Assembly (NCBI RefSeq): GCF_021391495.1
Contig: NZ_CP090063.1
Location: 7,688,001-7,752,000 of the forward strand
Direction of reading: 5' to 3'
Origin: Amycolatopsis acidiphila
GTDB lineage: Bacteria; Actinomycetota; Actinomycetes; Mycobacteriales; Pseudonocardiaceae
DNA length: 64,000 nucleotides
Shown piece after piece: positions 41,815 to 50,580 of this stretch. Position 1 is the first letter of the stretch; each line of letters starts with the position of its first letter. Under the pieces are notes generated by a model. That model was not told where the DNA came from. It saw only the letters and a list, made by a program, of their open reading frames with translations, and searched no databases. Both the position numbers and the translations under genes were made by a program.

Positions 41815-43935
41815 TCAGCGAAGGCACGATCTTCGGCCTCGGCGGAGAGCTCGGATTCAGCTATCTGCGCCACTCCGCCATGTCCCCACCGATCTACCTC
41901 GTCGGCCGCGGCCCCGACCTCACCGGCCACTTCACCCGTCGACTCGGGATCACCGCCACCCAGCACGCCACCGACGACCCCGACGAGGGCTGGGCCTGGG
42001 TCCGCGACGAACTCGACCAGGGCCATCCCGTCCTCTGCTGGGCCGACATCGCCGAACTCCCCTACCTGCGCGTCCGTCTTAGCATGAGCCGCCACGACAT
42101 CGTCATCATCGGCTACAACGACCACACCCGCACCGCCACCGTCATCGACAACGACCGTGCCGACCCGCAACCCGTCCCCTATGACGCGCTCGCCCGCGCC
42201 CGCAGCTCTACCGGATTCCCCGCACCCACCCGACACACCACCTACCGGCTGCGCTACCCCACCCAACTCCCGCCTCTGTCCACCACCGCCGCCGACGCCT
42301 GCGACGCCGCCGCCTCCGCACTGCGACACCCCGAACCCATGCTGACCGGCGATCTCGACACCACACCCGAACTCGTGCACGGCTACGGCCTCAACGGCGT
42401 CACCACCTTCGTCGACGACCTCCACCAGTGGCCCGACCTCTTCCCACCCGACCAGCTCGACACCGTGCTGCGCGCCCTAGCCGCCTTCATCGACAAAGCC
42501 GGCACCGGCGGCGGCCTCTTCCGTCGCCTGCAAGCCGACTACCTGCACTACCTCGCCCGCCACACCCACCTGCCCACCGCACAACAGGCAGCCGACACCT
42601 ACTCTCAACTCGCACAAGTCTGGAGCGACCTCGCCACCACCGCCACCACCGATATCGACATCACCACCCGAATCGCTGCCCTCACCGACACAGCCCAACA
42701 GCTCCCCGCCCTCGAACAACGCGGCGCCGACGACCTCCATATCCTCGCCCGCGACCTCACGACCTGACACTCGCTCCGGTCGCGCACGCCAATCCCGCCC
42801 CCGGCACTCCGTCGGGGGGGCCAAGGGTGGGGGACCGCGCCGCAGGGACTGTTCCAAGATCGGTGTTTCCGGCCCGACACGCCGGGCTGAGGTCCGGCGG
42901 GATGGGCACTGTGAGTGATGACATCGGAGCTTGTGAGTCCACGTAAGCGTGACGAGAAGCCGGCGCGGGAGCTGTCGCCGGAGCAGGCCGCCGCGGCGGC
43001 GATGGTGGCCGAGGCGAGGGCTCGCGGGCTGGCGTTGACCGGGCCGGACGGCCTGCTGAAGCTGTTCACCAAGAACGTGCTGGAAACGGCGCTGAACGAG
43101 GAAATGACCGAGCACCTCGGTCACGAGAAGCGCCAGGCCGATCCGAGTCGGGAATCGACCAATGTGCGAAATGGAAGCCGGCCGAAGACCGTGCTCTCGG
43201 ATGCCGCCGGCGAGGTGCGGATCGACGTGCCGAGGGATCGGGAAAGCACTTTCGAGCCTCAGATCGTCAAGAAGCGGCAACGCCGGCTCGCCGACGTGGA
43301 CGAGATCGTGCTGTCGCTGTACGCGAAAGGGATGACAACCGGGGAAAGTGCGCCGTGAAAGCGCTGTTGTATCGCGAGGAGGTGGAAGACCTTCTCCTGC
43401 AGGCCGTCGCAGCGGACTGTTGAAGTTGAGGGCAGCCTGAACCGGGAGGTGCCGGTAAGGGTGGCAAGCGGCCCTGACAAAACCGGGACGTGCCAGAACT
43501 GCCAGATGGTGCGGGTCCGGCAAACGAGCCGAAGAGGTATACGCGAGGAACTGGCGTGTTACGTTTCCTAAGTAGTCACCGGCTGAAACCTGGCGGATGG
43601 CCGGTTGCGATGCGCACCCGTTCTCTGGTGAGGCGGGGAACTCCTGAGCGGGGATTTTCACCTTCGCAGGGAGGCCGTGGTGAAGGTCTGCGGCGTAGTC
43701 ACGGCGATATCGCGGGAACAAAGTCAGATGCCTCCTTCGGCAAGCGATCAGCAGTGAACACGGGAACTGTCTGGCGATGGTTCCCGGCTCGTGGGCATCC
43801 AGTTTGCGCGTCGGGATAGGCACACCGTCTGCCGAACACACCGGACAGGGCGGAGCCGTCGTAGTACTCGGAGGCCGGGAAAGCCGGTCACATTGGGGAA
43901 GGACGGCAGCGGTTCCGAGAAGAAGGGATGCTGCA

Positions 43936-45399
43936 ATGCCGAAAGACGCGCCGCTGAATAGCGGCGCTCCGGAACAACCCGAAGCTGGGTCGTTCCGTCG
44001 GGTATCGGAAATGCAGGCCAAGCTTCATCGTTGGGCGTCGGCCGATCCTGGCCGACGGTTCGATGACTTGTTCAACCTCGTGCACGACCCGGCGACCCTG
44101 CGTGTTGCGTGGGAGCGGGTCGCGACGAATACCGGGGCACGAACCGCTGGTTCGGACGGCGTCACCGTCGCCCGGATTGAGCGGGAAATCGGTGCCCTGG
44201 AGTTTCTGGGTGGCATTCGCAGAGCGGTCAAAGACGGTTCGTTTCGGCCGCAGCCGGTTCGGGAACGGTTGATTCCCAAACCTGGTGGGTCGGGGAAAGT
44301 CCGCAGGTTGGGCATTCCTACTGTCGCGGATCGTGTGGTTCAGGCTGCCTTGAAGCTGGTTCTGGAACCTATATTCGAGGCTGATTTTCATCCGGTCTCG
44401 TTCGGGTTCCGGCCCAAGCGGCGGGCACACGACGCGATCGCCGACATCCATCTATTCGGGAGCCGCGGCTACGAATGGGTTTTGGACGCCGACATCGAAG
44501 CTTGTTTCGACACCATCGACCATGCGGCCCTGATGGACCGCGTGCGGGCGCGGGTGACGGACAAGCGTGTGCTCACGTTGGTAAAATCGTTCCTCAAGGC
44601 TGGGATCCTGACCGAGCTCGGCGAGGAACGGGACACACCGACCGGGACGCCGCAAGGGGGCATCCTCTCGCCGTTATTGGCCAATATCGCGTTGTCGGTG
44701 CTGGATGAGTACCTGCACCGCGACTGGCGGCCAGGAGGTTGGATGTCGACAGAAAACCGGCGTCACCGCCATCGGCGCCTGGGTCTGCCGACCTGGCGAC
44801 TCGTCCGGTATGCGGACGATTTCGTCGTCATGGTGTTCGGCACCAGGGACCACGTGGTGACGTTGCGCGAGGAAGTCGCGCAGGTGCTCGCTCCGATGGG
44901 TCTGCGTTTATCGCCGGCCAAGACTCGGATCGTGCACATCGCCGATGGGTTCGATTTCCTGGGTTTCCGCATCCGGTGGAGAATCAAGAAAGGGACCCGC
45001 GATCAGTGGCGGCTCTACACTTTCATTGGCGATCGGCCACTCCGGTCGTTGAAAGCGAGAATTCGTGCCCTGACGCGCAGGACATCACAGCAGGACCTAC
45101 GGGCCGTGTTGATCCGGATCAATCGGATCACACGCGGCTGGGCTGAATATTTCCGGCACGCCGTGGCCAAGCACACCTTCGACCGGATCGCTTACTTTAT
45201 CTGGTGGCGAATCGTCCGATGGGTGAAGACCAAACGGCGTTGGAGATGGAAGGACGTCCACCGCTGGCTGCGAACCCCGACGGGGTGGCGGCCGATCGCG
45301 GTGGACGGGATTGAACTGCGCAACATCGCGGCGACACCGGTCACCCGGTACCGTCGGCGCAGTATTCCCAGCCCTTGGCCCTGCGCGAACCGCGCCTAA
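43936..45399 (+). CDS. group II intron reverse transcriptase/maturase
   Basis: 487 residues from ATG at 43936 with AAGAAGGG upstream. RT blocks include RRLGIPTVADRVVQAALKLV, SFGFRPKRRAHDAI, GTPQGGILSPLLANIALSVL and the catalytic RYADDFVVM. A maturase domain follows (LRAVLIRINRITRGWAEYF). No HNH endonuclease is evident. It aids splicing and retrohoming. Confidence 0.95.
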   Translation: MPKDAPLNSGAPEQPEAGSFRRVSEMQAKLHRWASADPGRRFDDLFNLVHDPATLRVAWERVATNTGARTAGSDGVTVARIEREIGALEFLGGIRRAVKDGSFRPQPVRERLIPKPGGSGKVRRLGIPTVADRVVQAALKLVLEPIFEADFHPVSFGFRPKRRAHDAIADIHLFGSRGYEWVLDADIEACFDTIDHAALMDRVRARVTDKRVLTLVKSFLKAGILTELGEERDTPTGTPQGGILSPLLANIALSVLDEYLHRDWRPGGWMSTENRRHRHRRLGLPTWRLVRYADDFVVMVFGTRDHVVTLREEVAQVLAPMGLRLSPAKTRIVHIADGFDFLGFRIRWRIKKGTRDQWRLYTFIGDRPLRSLKARIRALTRRTSQQDLRAVLIRINRITRGWAEYFRHAVAKHTFDRIAYFIWWRIVRWVKTKRRWRWKDVHRWLRTPTGWRPIAVDGIELRNIAATPVTRYRRRSIPSPWPCANRA

Positions 45400-45415
45400 C
45401 GACAGAAACCGTGGA

Positions 45416-45449
45416 GAGCCCGTTGCGTTGAAAGGCGCACGGCGGGTTC
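45416..45449 (+). ncRNA. group II intron domain V
   Basis: 34-nt hairpin: GAGCCCGTTGCG, GTTGAAAG loop region, then CGCACGGCGGGTTC. It matches the domain V consensus, with paired ends and the two-base bulge expected. Confidence 0.9.
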
Positions 45450-46035
45450 GGCGAGCGGCCTGGGGAAACAGACCGACGGCAACGCCGGAACTGCGCCCCA
45501 GGCCGACTCGACTCTCGGCGCATTTCAATGAGATTTACGGTGCTTCGGTGAGCAAGGAGACGATATCGCGGATCACCGACAAAGTGATCGCCGAAATGCA
45601 GGACTGGGCCAACCGGCCGCTCGACGCGGCCTACGCGGCGGTGTTCATCGACGCGATCCACGTCAAGGTCCGCGACGGGCAAGTCGCCAACCGCCCGGTC
45701 TACGCGGCCATCGGCGTGACCGTGGACGGCCGCAAGGACGTCCTGGGCCTCTGGATGGGCGTCGGCGGCGAAGGCGCGAAGTTCTGGATGAGCGTTCTGA
45801 TCGACCTGAAGAACCGCGGTGTCCGCGACGTGTTCTTCCTCGTCTGCGACGGCCTCAAAGGCCTCCCGGAGACCGTCGTGAACGTGTGGCCGTACACCAT
45901 CGTCCAGACATGCATCGTCCATCTGATTCGCAACACCTTCCGCCTTGTCGCGCGGCAGAACTGGGACGCAGTCAAGCGGGATGTCAAGCCCATCTACACG
46001 GCACCCAATCCCGACGCCGCACTCGCCGCATTGAA

Positions 46036-47043
46036 GTGATCTCACCAACGGTGGTTCTGGTGCTGATGGTCTGATGGTGCTCGCGGGAACGCTCTGGCAC
46101 GGACCCCGACGAGCTGCGGGGCCGGAGACGAAGGACGGGGAGCTCCTGATAGGACTGGATTTGCGAAGATCAAATCCTGACCAGAAAGCTCCCCGTGATC
46201 ACCTATCGTGCCACACTCGACGTGCCCCGCGAACTGGCCCAGTATCTGGGCCGCCTGCTCCGTGCGGAACGTCGGGACCGCGGCACGCGCACCGGGACCA
46301 GGGCGCTGACCTGCTACGGACAGGCGGTGCTGGGCCTGCGCTGGTTCCGCCAGCGCGGCGACGTCGCCGCGCTGGCCCGCGATCACGGCATCTCCCGCGC
46401 CACCGGCTACCGCTATCTCGACGAGGTCGTCGCCGTGCTCGCCGACCGCGCTCCGGACCTGCACGAAGTGCTGGAACGAGCCAAGAACGACGGACTGGCC
46501 CACGTCATTCTCGACGGAAAGATCTTCTCCGCCGACCGCCTCGCGGAGAAGACCACCAGCGTGAAAGGCAAGCAGATCGACCTGTGGTACTCCGGCAAAG
46601 CGCACGAGCACGGAGGCAACATTCAAGCTCTGCTGGCACCGGACGGTTTCCCGTTGTGGATCAGCGACGTCGAACCCGGCTCGGTACACGACCTGACTGC
46701 GGCCCGCGAGCATGTGCTGGGCGCCCTGTACTGGGCCGCCTCCCGACTCGACCTGCCCACGCTGGCCGACAACGGCTACGACGGGGCCGGCATCGGCGTG
46801 TTCACCCCGGTCAAACAGCCCGCCGACGGCCAGACGCTCGACGTGGACACCCGAACCCGCAACGCCCTGCTGCGCGGCCTGCGCTGCCTCGGCGAACGCG
46901 GCTTCGCCCTGCTGACCGGCCGCTGGCGATCGCTACGCCACATCACCGCCAGTCCCCGCAAGATCGGCGACATCGTCAAAGCAGCGCTCGTACTCACGCA
47001 TTTCGAGCACGGACGGATCACCTAAAACTCGTTGAGATCACGT
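46036..47043 (+). mobile_element. IS5-like (DDE_Tnp_4) insertion in IS256, present only in this copy
   Basis: Ends are GTGATCTCACCAACG and the complement GTGATCTCAACG. CATTGAA is duplicated at 46029-46035 and 47044-47050, and occurs once at the corresponding place in the inverted copy, proving a later insertion. Confidence 0.9.
46195..47025 (+). CDS. DDE_Tnp_4-type transposase
   Basis: 276 residues from GTG. N-terminal HTH (VAALARDHGISRATGYRYLD) and a DDE domain with AHVILDGKIFSADRL, DLWYSGKAHEHGGNIQAL and TLADNGYDGAGIGV. It is intact and probably functional. Confidence 0.9.
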   Translation: MITYRATLDVPRELAQYLGRLLRAERRDRGTRTGTRALTCYGQAVLGLRWFRQRGDVAALARDHGISRATGYRYLDEVVAVLADRAPDLHEVLERAKNDGLAHVILDGKIFSADRLAEKTTSVKGKQIDLWYSGKAHEHGGNIQALLAPDGFPLWISDVEPGSVHDLTAAREHVLGALYWAASRLDLPTLADNGYDGAGIGVFTPVKQPADGQTLDVDTRTRNALLRGLRCLGERGFALLTGRWRSLRHITASPRKIGDIVKAALVLTHFEHGRIT

Positions 47044-47628
47044 CATTGAATGCCCTGGAAGAGAAATGGGGGAACAAATATGGTGCCGTGATTCGACTGT
47101 GGCGCAACGCATGGGAAGAGTTCGTGCCCTTTCTCGACTACGACATCGAAATCCGGCGCATGATCTGCTCGACGAACGCGATCGAATCACTGAGCCTTTT
47201 TCATCCTGCGGTGGTCTCGTAGTTCTGTAGGACGTGGATGGCTTTGGCGAGTTGGCCGGCGCGTCGGGGGCAGCTGCGGAGTTTGCGCAGGATGTGCCAG
47301 GTTTTGAGTTGGGCGTTGGCGCGTTCGCCGGGGCCGCGCAGCCGTGCGTGAGCCCGGTTGACGTCCTTTTGGGACTCGGGCTTGTTCTTGCCCTTGTACG
47401 GGGTGATCACGTGTTGTCTGGTCTCGTCGTAGCCGTGGTAGCCCTTGTCGCCCAGCGCGATGAGCCCGGCGTCGCGCAGGGCGGCGAGAATCTGCCAGAT
47501 CCGGGCAGCGGCGGTGTCATGGGTGCTGCCGGGCAGGTCACCCGAGACCCACAGGATGGTGCCGTCCGGCGAGGCGATGACCTGCAGGTTCATGCCGTGC
47601 TTCTTGTGCTTGATGCCCCTATGTCTTG

Positions 47629-48729
47629 TCAAGCGGTGTGGGCGTGGTGTTCTGGAGGGGTCCAGACTTGTCGTAGGAGAGGGTGGACCTCGCGGGCGAC
47701 GTAGCGTTTGAGGCAGCGGATCACCTCGCGGCGGGTTTTGCCCTCAGTCAGGCGTCGTTGCAGGTATTCTTGGGTGGATGGATCGCATCGCAGGCGGGTG
47801 AGCACGATGCGGTAGAGCGCGGCGTTGGCCTGCCTGTCGCCGCCTCGGTTGAGTCGGCGTCGTTGGGTCTTGCCGGATGACGCCTCGATCGGGCTGGTGC
47901 CGCACAGGGCCGCAAAGGATGCTTCGGTGTCGAGTCGGTCGGGGTTGTCTCCCGCAGCGAGGAGGAGGGCTGCGGCGCTGTCGTGGCCGATGCCGCGGCG
48001 GTGCAGCAGGGCGGGGGCGCACGCGTTGATCGCCGTAGTGATCTGTTGTTCGAGGTCGCGGATCTCCTCGCCCAGGCGCAGGATGCGCCGGCCCAGCAGG
48101 CGCAGTGTGTAGATCGCCGCGGCGACGGCGTCCTGCGGGTCGGTGGTGTCGAGCTCAGCGCATCGGCGGATGAGCATCCAGCGACTCAGCCCGGCCAGCG
48201 ACTCGCGCAGTGCCGGGTCGGTGGTCACCAGCACGGCCTTGAGCTGGTTGATCGCCTGAGTGCGCGCCTTGAGCGCGGATGTCTTGGCCAGCTTGAACAT
48301 CCGCATCATCTCCACCGGCCCGTCGCCGGTCTTCGCGATAGCGGTGGCCCGACCGGACAACACAGCTCGCGCAGCGGACTCGGCGTCACCGGCGTCGGTC
48401 TTGCCGCGTTTGCGTCGAGTGGCCTTGTCTGGCTGGTTGACCTCGATGACCGAAACGTGTTGGGCCCGCAGAAATCGGGTCAGCGCCACGCCGTAGGAGC
48501 CGGTGCACTCCACCCCGGCTTGCTGGACTGTCCCGAACGTGCGTGCCCACGCGAGCATCTGCTCGTATCCGGCAGCGGTTGTGGGGAATGCCTGGCTGGC
48601 CAAGAACACACCCAGCATCGTGATCACCGTTGCGACATGCACGTCCTTGTGCGTGTCGACGCCCAGCACCACCACGTTATCGGCAGCGGTACCACCTCCC
48701 TGTGTGTCCGATTGCGGCGTGCTGGTCAT
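47629..48729 (-). CDS. IS110-family transposase
   Basis: 366 residues. DEDD domain starts VLGVDTHKDVHVATVI, with GVECTGSYGVALTRFL and KTDAGDAESAARAV. The C-terminal Tnp_20 domain is GIGHDSAAALLLAAGDNPDR to ASFAALCGTSPIEASSG, with the Ser nucleophile region. No inactivating change is seen. Confidence 0.93.
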   Translation of the reverse strand: MTSTPQSDTQGGGTAADNVVVLGVDTHKDVHVATVITMLGVFLASQAFPTTAAGYEQMLAWARTFGTVQQAGVECTGSYGVALTRFLRAQHVSVIEVNQPDKATRRKRGKTDAGDAESAARAVLSGRATAIAKTGDGPVEMMRMFKLAKTSALKARTQAINQLKAVLVTTDPALRESLAGLSRWMLIRRCAELDTTDPQDAVAAAIYTLRLLGRRILRLGEEIRDLEQQITTAINACAPALLHRRGIGHDSAAALLLAAGDNPDRLDTEASFAALCGTSPIEASSGKTQRRRLNRGGDRQANAALYRIVLTRLRCDPSTQEYLQRRLTEGKTRREVIRCLKRYVAREVHPLLRQVWTPPEHHAHTA

Positions 48730-48961
48730 GATTGGCTGACTCCTGATCGGCTCGGGAATGGATGGCCAGCGCCGGGCCGGTGTGGGCGGTCAGGACTGTG
48801 ATGGTGCCGTGACGGCAAGGCCCCTATCGGGACACGCCCCACCGCACCGGCGGCAGCAAGCACCACCCCCGACCACGGCCGACAGATCAAACACAAGGCA
48901 GCAAGGCCAACCAGAGTACGGGTCAAGCCGTGGCCCGAGGCAGCACACAAAGATCATCACA
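48730..48961 (-). ncRNA. candidate IS110 bridge-RNA leader (copy 1)
   Basis: This non-coding end sits upstream of an intact IS110 transposase, where the bridge RNA of the IS110 group is encoded. It has GC-rich self-complementary segments (for example GGGCCACGG near the outer end). It is repeated at 59458-59689. Exact RNA ends are not visible. Confidence 0.45.
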
Positions 48962-49736
48962 GCCGGAGTAGAAGGGGCGGTCGGCGGAGACCCGGTCGAT
49001 CGGGATCAGGGTGCCGTCGATGACCACGTAGGCCAGGCCGTCGCGTTTCGCCTTGCGCAGCGCCGCGCGTAGTTTCGGGGCTCGCGCGGCCAGTAGTTCC
49101 ACGGTCTCGTTGACGTAGCGCCAGCAGGTTGTGGTGGAGATGTCGAACCCGGCGCCGACCTCGGCGAACGGTTCGCCTTTGCGCAGGTACACCAGTACCG
49201 CCAGGGCCTGCTGGCCTGAGTTGAGCTTGCGCCACACCGAACCGAGCTGCTTGCGGTGGGTGCGGATGAGGCCGGACACGAAGGTGAGGGTCTGATGTGA
49301 CAACGGCAGCGCGGCACGGTAGAACAGCATGTGAAGCCCCTGGTCCTGCGGAACGATCTTGGTCGAAAGTCCTGCTACCAGGGGCTTCGCCATGCCAGGA
49401 CCTCGACACGCCGATGATCGTCTACCTGTGATCAGCGACAAGCCTTGCCCGCCAACACATCCAGGTCAGGATGAAAAAGGCTCACTGAATGCCCGCTACC
49501 GGCGGGCCGTCCGCGCTCGCGGGCACTTCCCGACCGAGCAGGCCGCGATGAAATGCCTGTACCTTGTGACTCGCAGCCTGGACCCGACCGGGACCGGCCG
49601 CGCCCGATGGACGATGCGCTGGAAACCCGTGATCAACGCATTCGCCATCACGTTCGGTGACCGCTGGCCGGTCGCCGAAACCTACTGATCGACAACGCCG
49701 GAAACACCGATTGCGGGATAGACCCAGGGGGAAAGC

Positions 49737-50540
49737 TCAGAGACCGTCGTGATCGAGCTTTGCGAGCAAGCTGTGCCACACGAACTGATCGTTGAACGTT
49801 GATCCGAGATCAGGAAGTTCGGCGGCGTCCTCCGCTGACAGGACTTCCGGGTCGCCGTGCGCGCTAGCATCGAGCGTCAGGCGCGCAAGTGCTTCGAGGT
49901 TGAGCGCTCGGACCACAGCTTGCTGCACTGTCTCACCGGTGGTGACGATCCCATGGCCCCGTAGCACGCAAACATGCTTCATACCGAGAGCATCGGCCAC
50001 GGCGCGCCCCAGTTCTGTTCGGCGGATGAGCACGCTGCGCGGGTAGACGGGAATTCCGTCCGAGGCAAGGCGCATCGCGGGAATGTTGAACGCGCCGACG
50101 ATGGGTCGCAGCGTCAAACCGGCGATGTCCGCGGCCACAACGGCAGGCGGATGGACGTGCACGACGGCCTGCACGTCCGGCCGAGCCCGCATGATTTCGC
50201 TGTGGATCGGCAGTTCGTTGGGTACGGCGTATCCATCGGGCAGGTCGGTCCTGCCAACAAGTGGCACGCGTCGGATGTCGTCCGGGCGGGTGAAGAGCAG
50301 CCCACGCTCCTGTGGGCCGCGACACCGCACCCAGATACTGTCGTTGTCCGCGCGCGTGCTGACATGGCCCAGGATGTCGGCCGCCAGCCCCTGATGGGCC
50401 AGGATCCGGCACGCGGTGGCAACCATGCTGCGAGCGACAGCTTCTTCGACGGCAGTCCGCGGAATACCTTCCGCGGACTCCGAGGCGAGCGGGTAGTGCG
50501 CCAAGGCGTCCTGCGAGGAACGAGACATTTCGATGGCCAT
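49737..50540 (-). CDS. class II aldolase/adducin-family protein (possible aromatic-acid decarboxylase)
   Basis: 267 residues from ATG at 50540 (AAGGAG 6 bases upstream). LAADILGHVSTRADNDSIWV is typical, zinc ligands are His128 and His130 in AVVHVHPPAV, and a later VLRGHGIVTTG supplies the third His. The family includes sugar-phosphate aldolases and decarboxylases of dihydroxy-phthalate and -cumate. Beside a ring-hydroxylating dioxygenase, the decarboxylase role is attractive but inferred. It ends 12 bases from the IS256 terminus. Confidence 0.88.
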   Translation of the reverse strand: MAIEMSRSSQDALAHYPLASESAEGIPRTAVEEAVARSMVATACRILAHQGLAADILGHVSTRADNDSIWVRCRGPQERGLLFTRPDDIRRVPLVGRTDLPDGYAVPNELPIHSEIMRARPDVQAVVHVHPPAVVAADIAGLTLRPIVGAFNIPAMRLASDGIPVYPRSVLIRRTELGRAVADALGMKHVCVLRGHGIVTTGETVQQAVVRALNLEALARLTLDASAHGDPEVLSAEDAAELPDLGSTFNDQFVWHSLLAKLDHDGL

Positions 50541-50580
50541 GTGGCTCCTTTCGGTCAACGGCCGTTAGTCCCTATCTCGG

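Larger units (their letters stand above)
40633..42767 (+). pseudogene. BtrH/DUF4872-like protein gene split by an IS5-family element
   Basis: The gene starts at GTG overlapping the MFS stop (AAGGAG upstream) and reads NYPHQVAGHCGSGALRDLMQ to STPL at 40750. It resumes after the IS at 41818 with SEGTIFGLGGELGFSYL. Removing the IS and one TCA gives an intact 355-residue frame. The catalytic-type Cys in HCGSGALRD and a later RLSMSRHDIVIIGYND fit BtrH N-terminal (acyl-transfer/peptidase-like) domains with a C-terminal DUF4872-type region. At present it is inactivated. Confidence 0.85.
43348..45512 (+). mobile_element. group II intron inside the IS256 transposase gene
   Basis: The 5' end is GTGCGCC and the 3' end is AC (GACTCGAC). 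Removing it restores GMTTGE-ISAHF in the host frame. The first 590 bases are ribozyme structure without a gene. The reverse transcriptase follows, then a clear domain V at 45416-45449. It is 2,165 bp; an inverted second copy starts at 63159. Confidence 0.92.
47618..48961 (-). mobile_element. IS110-family element (copy 1, intact)
   Basis: 1,344 bp without terminal inverted repeats, as usual for IS110. Both junctions can be read from the interrupted host gene, sharing GGC. It holds one transposase and a 232-base non-coding leader. Confidence 0.85.
47201..49393 (-). pseudogene. DDE_Tnp_4 transposase interrupted by IS110 (copy 1)
   Basis: The N-terminal part from 49393 (MAKPLVAGLSTKIVPQDQGL to DRPFYSG) holds the HTH_4 domain and the first Asp (VVIDGTLIPIDRV). 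The C-terminal part (KHKKHGMNLQVIASPDG to LQNYETTAG) has GDKGYHGYDE and RGPGERANAQLKTW. Excising the IS110 joins FYSG to IKHKKHG. Confidence 0.88.
44671..49485 (+). repeat. long inverted repeat, arm A
   Basis: Runs inward from the intron through IS256 to the end of the DDE-type IS. It pairs with 58936-64000 in opposite orientation. Encoded proteins are identical in both arms. Arm A alone has the IS at 46036-47043; arm B alone has the IS3. The repeat continues beyond the window on arm B's side. Confidence 0.9.
47192..49485 (-). mobile_element. DDE_Tnp_4-type IS (copy 1), itself interrupted by IS110
   Basis: Inverted ends GAGCCTTTTTCATCCTG at both sides, inserted in the IS256 transposase between the STNAIESL and NARYRR codons. 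ACT (or up to TCACTGA) is duplicated around it. The transposase frame is cut by an IS110 at 47618-48961. Confidence 0.9.
42918..49688 (+). pseudogene. IS256-family transposase in four pieces
   Basis: Pieces: 42918-43347 (KLFTKNVLETALNEEMTEHL, ending LYAKGMTTGE), 45513-46035 (SAHFNEIYGASVSKETISR to DAALAAL), 47051-47191 (EEKWGNKYGAVIRLWRNAWE to STNAIESL) and 49486-49688 (NARYRRAVRARGHFPTEQAA to PVAETY). Joined, they give a typical mutator-type DDE transposase of about 430 residues; FIDAIHVKVRDG carries a catalytic Asp. The intron alone could be spliced out, but the two IS insertions disable it. Confidence 0.9.
42845..49725 (+). mobile_element. IS256-family element carrying nested insertions
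   Basis: Inverted ends share ATCGGTGTTTCCGGC (42859-42873 and its complement near 49696-49711), with outer GGG termini. Inside, the transposase is interrupted by a group II intron, an IS5-like element and another IS holding an IS110. No target duplication is visible at the ends, so the flanks may have rearranged. Confidence 0.85.

Noticed and set aside
42837..49735. 8-9 bp target duplication around the IS256 element
   Set aside because: The bases outside the two ends do not match, so no duplication is claimed.
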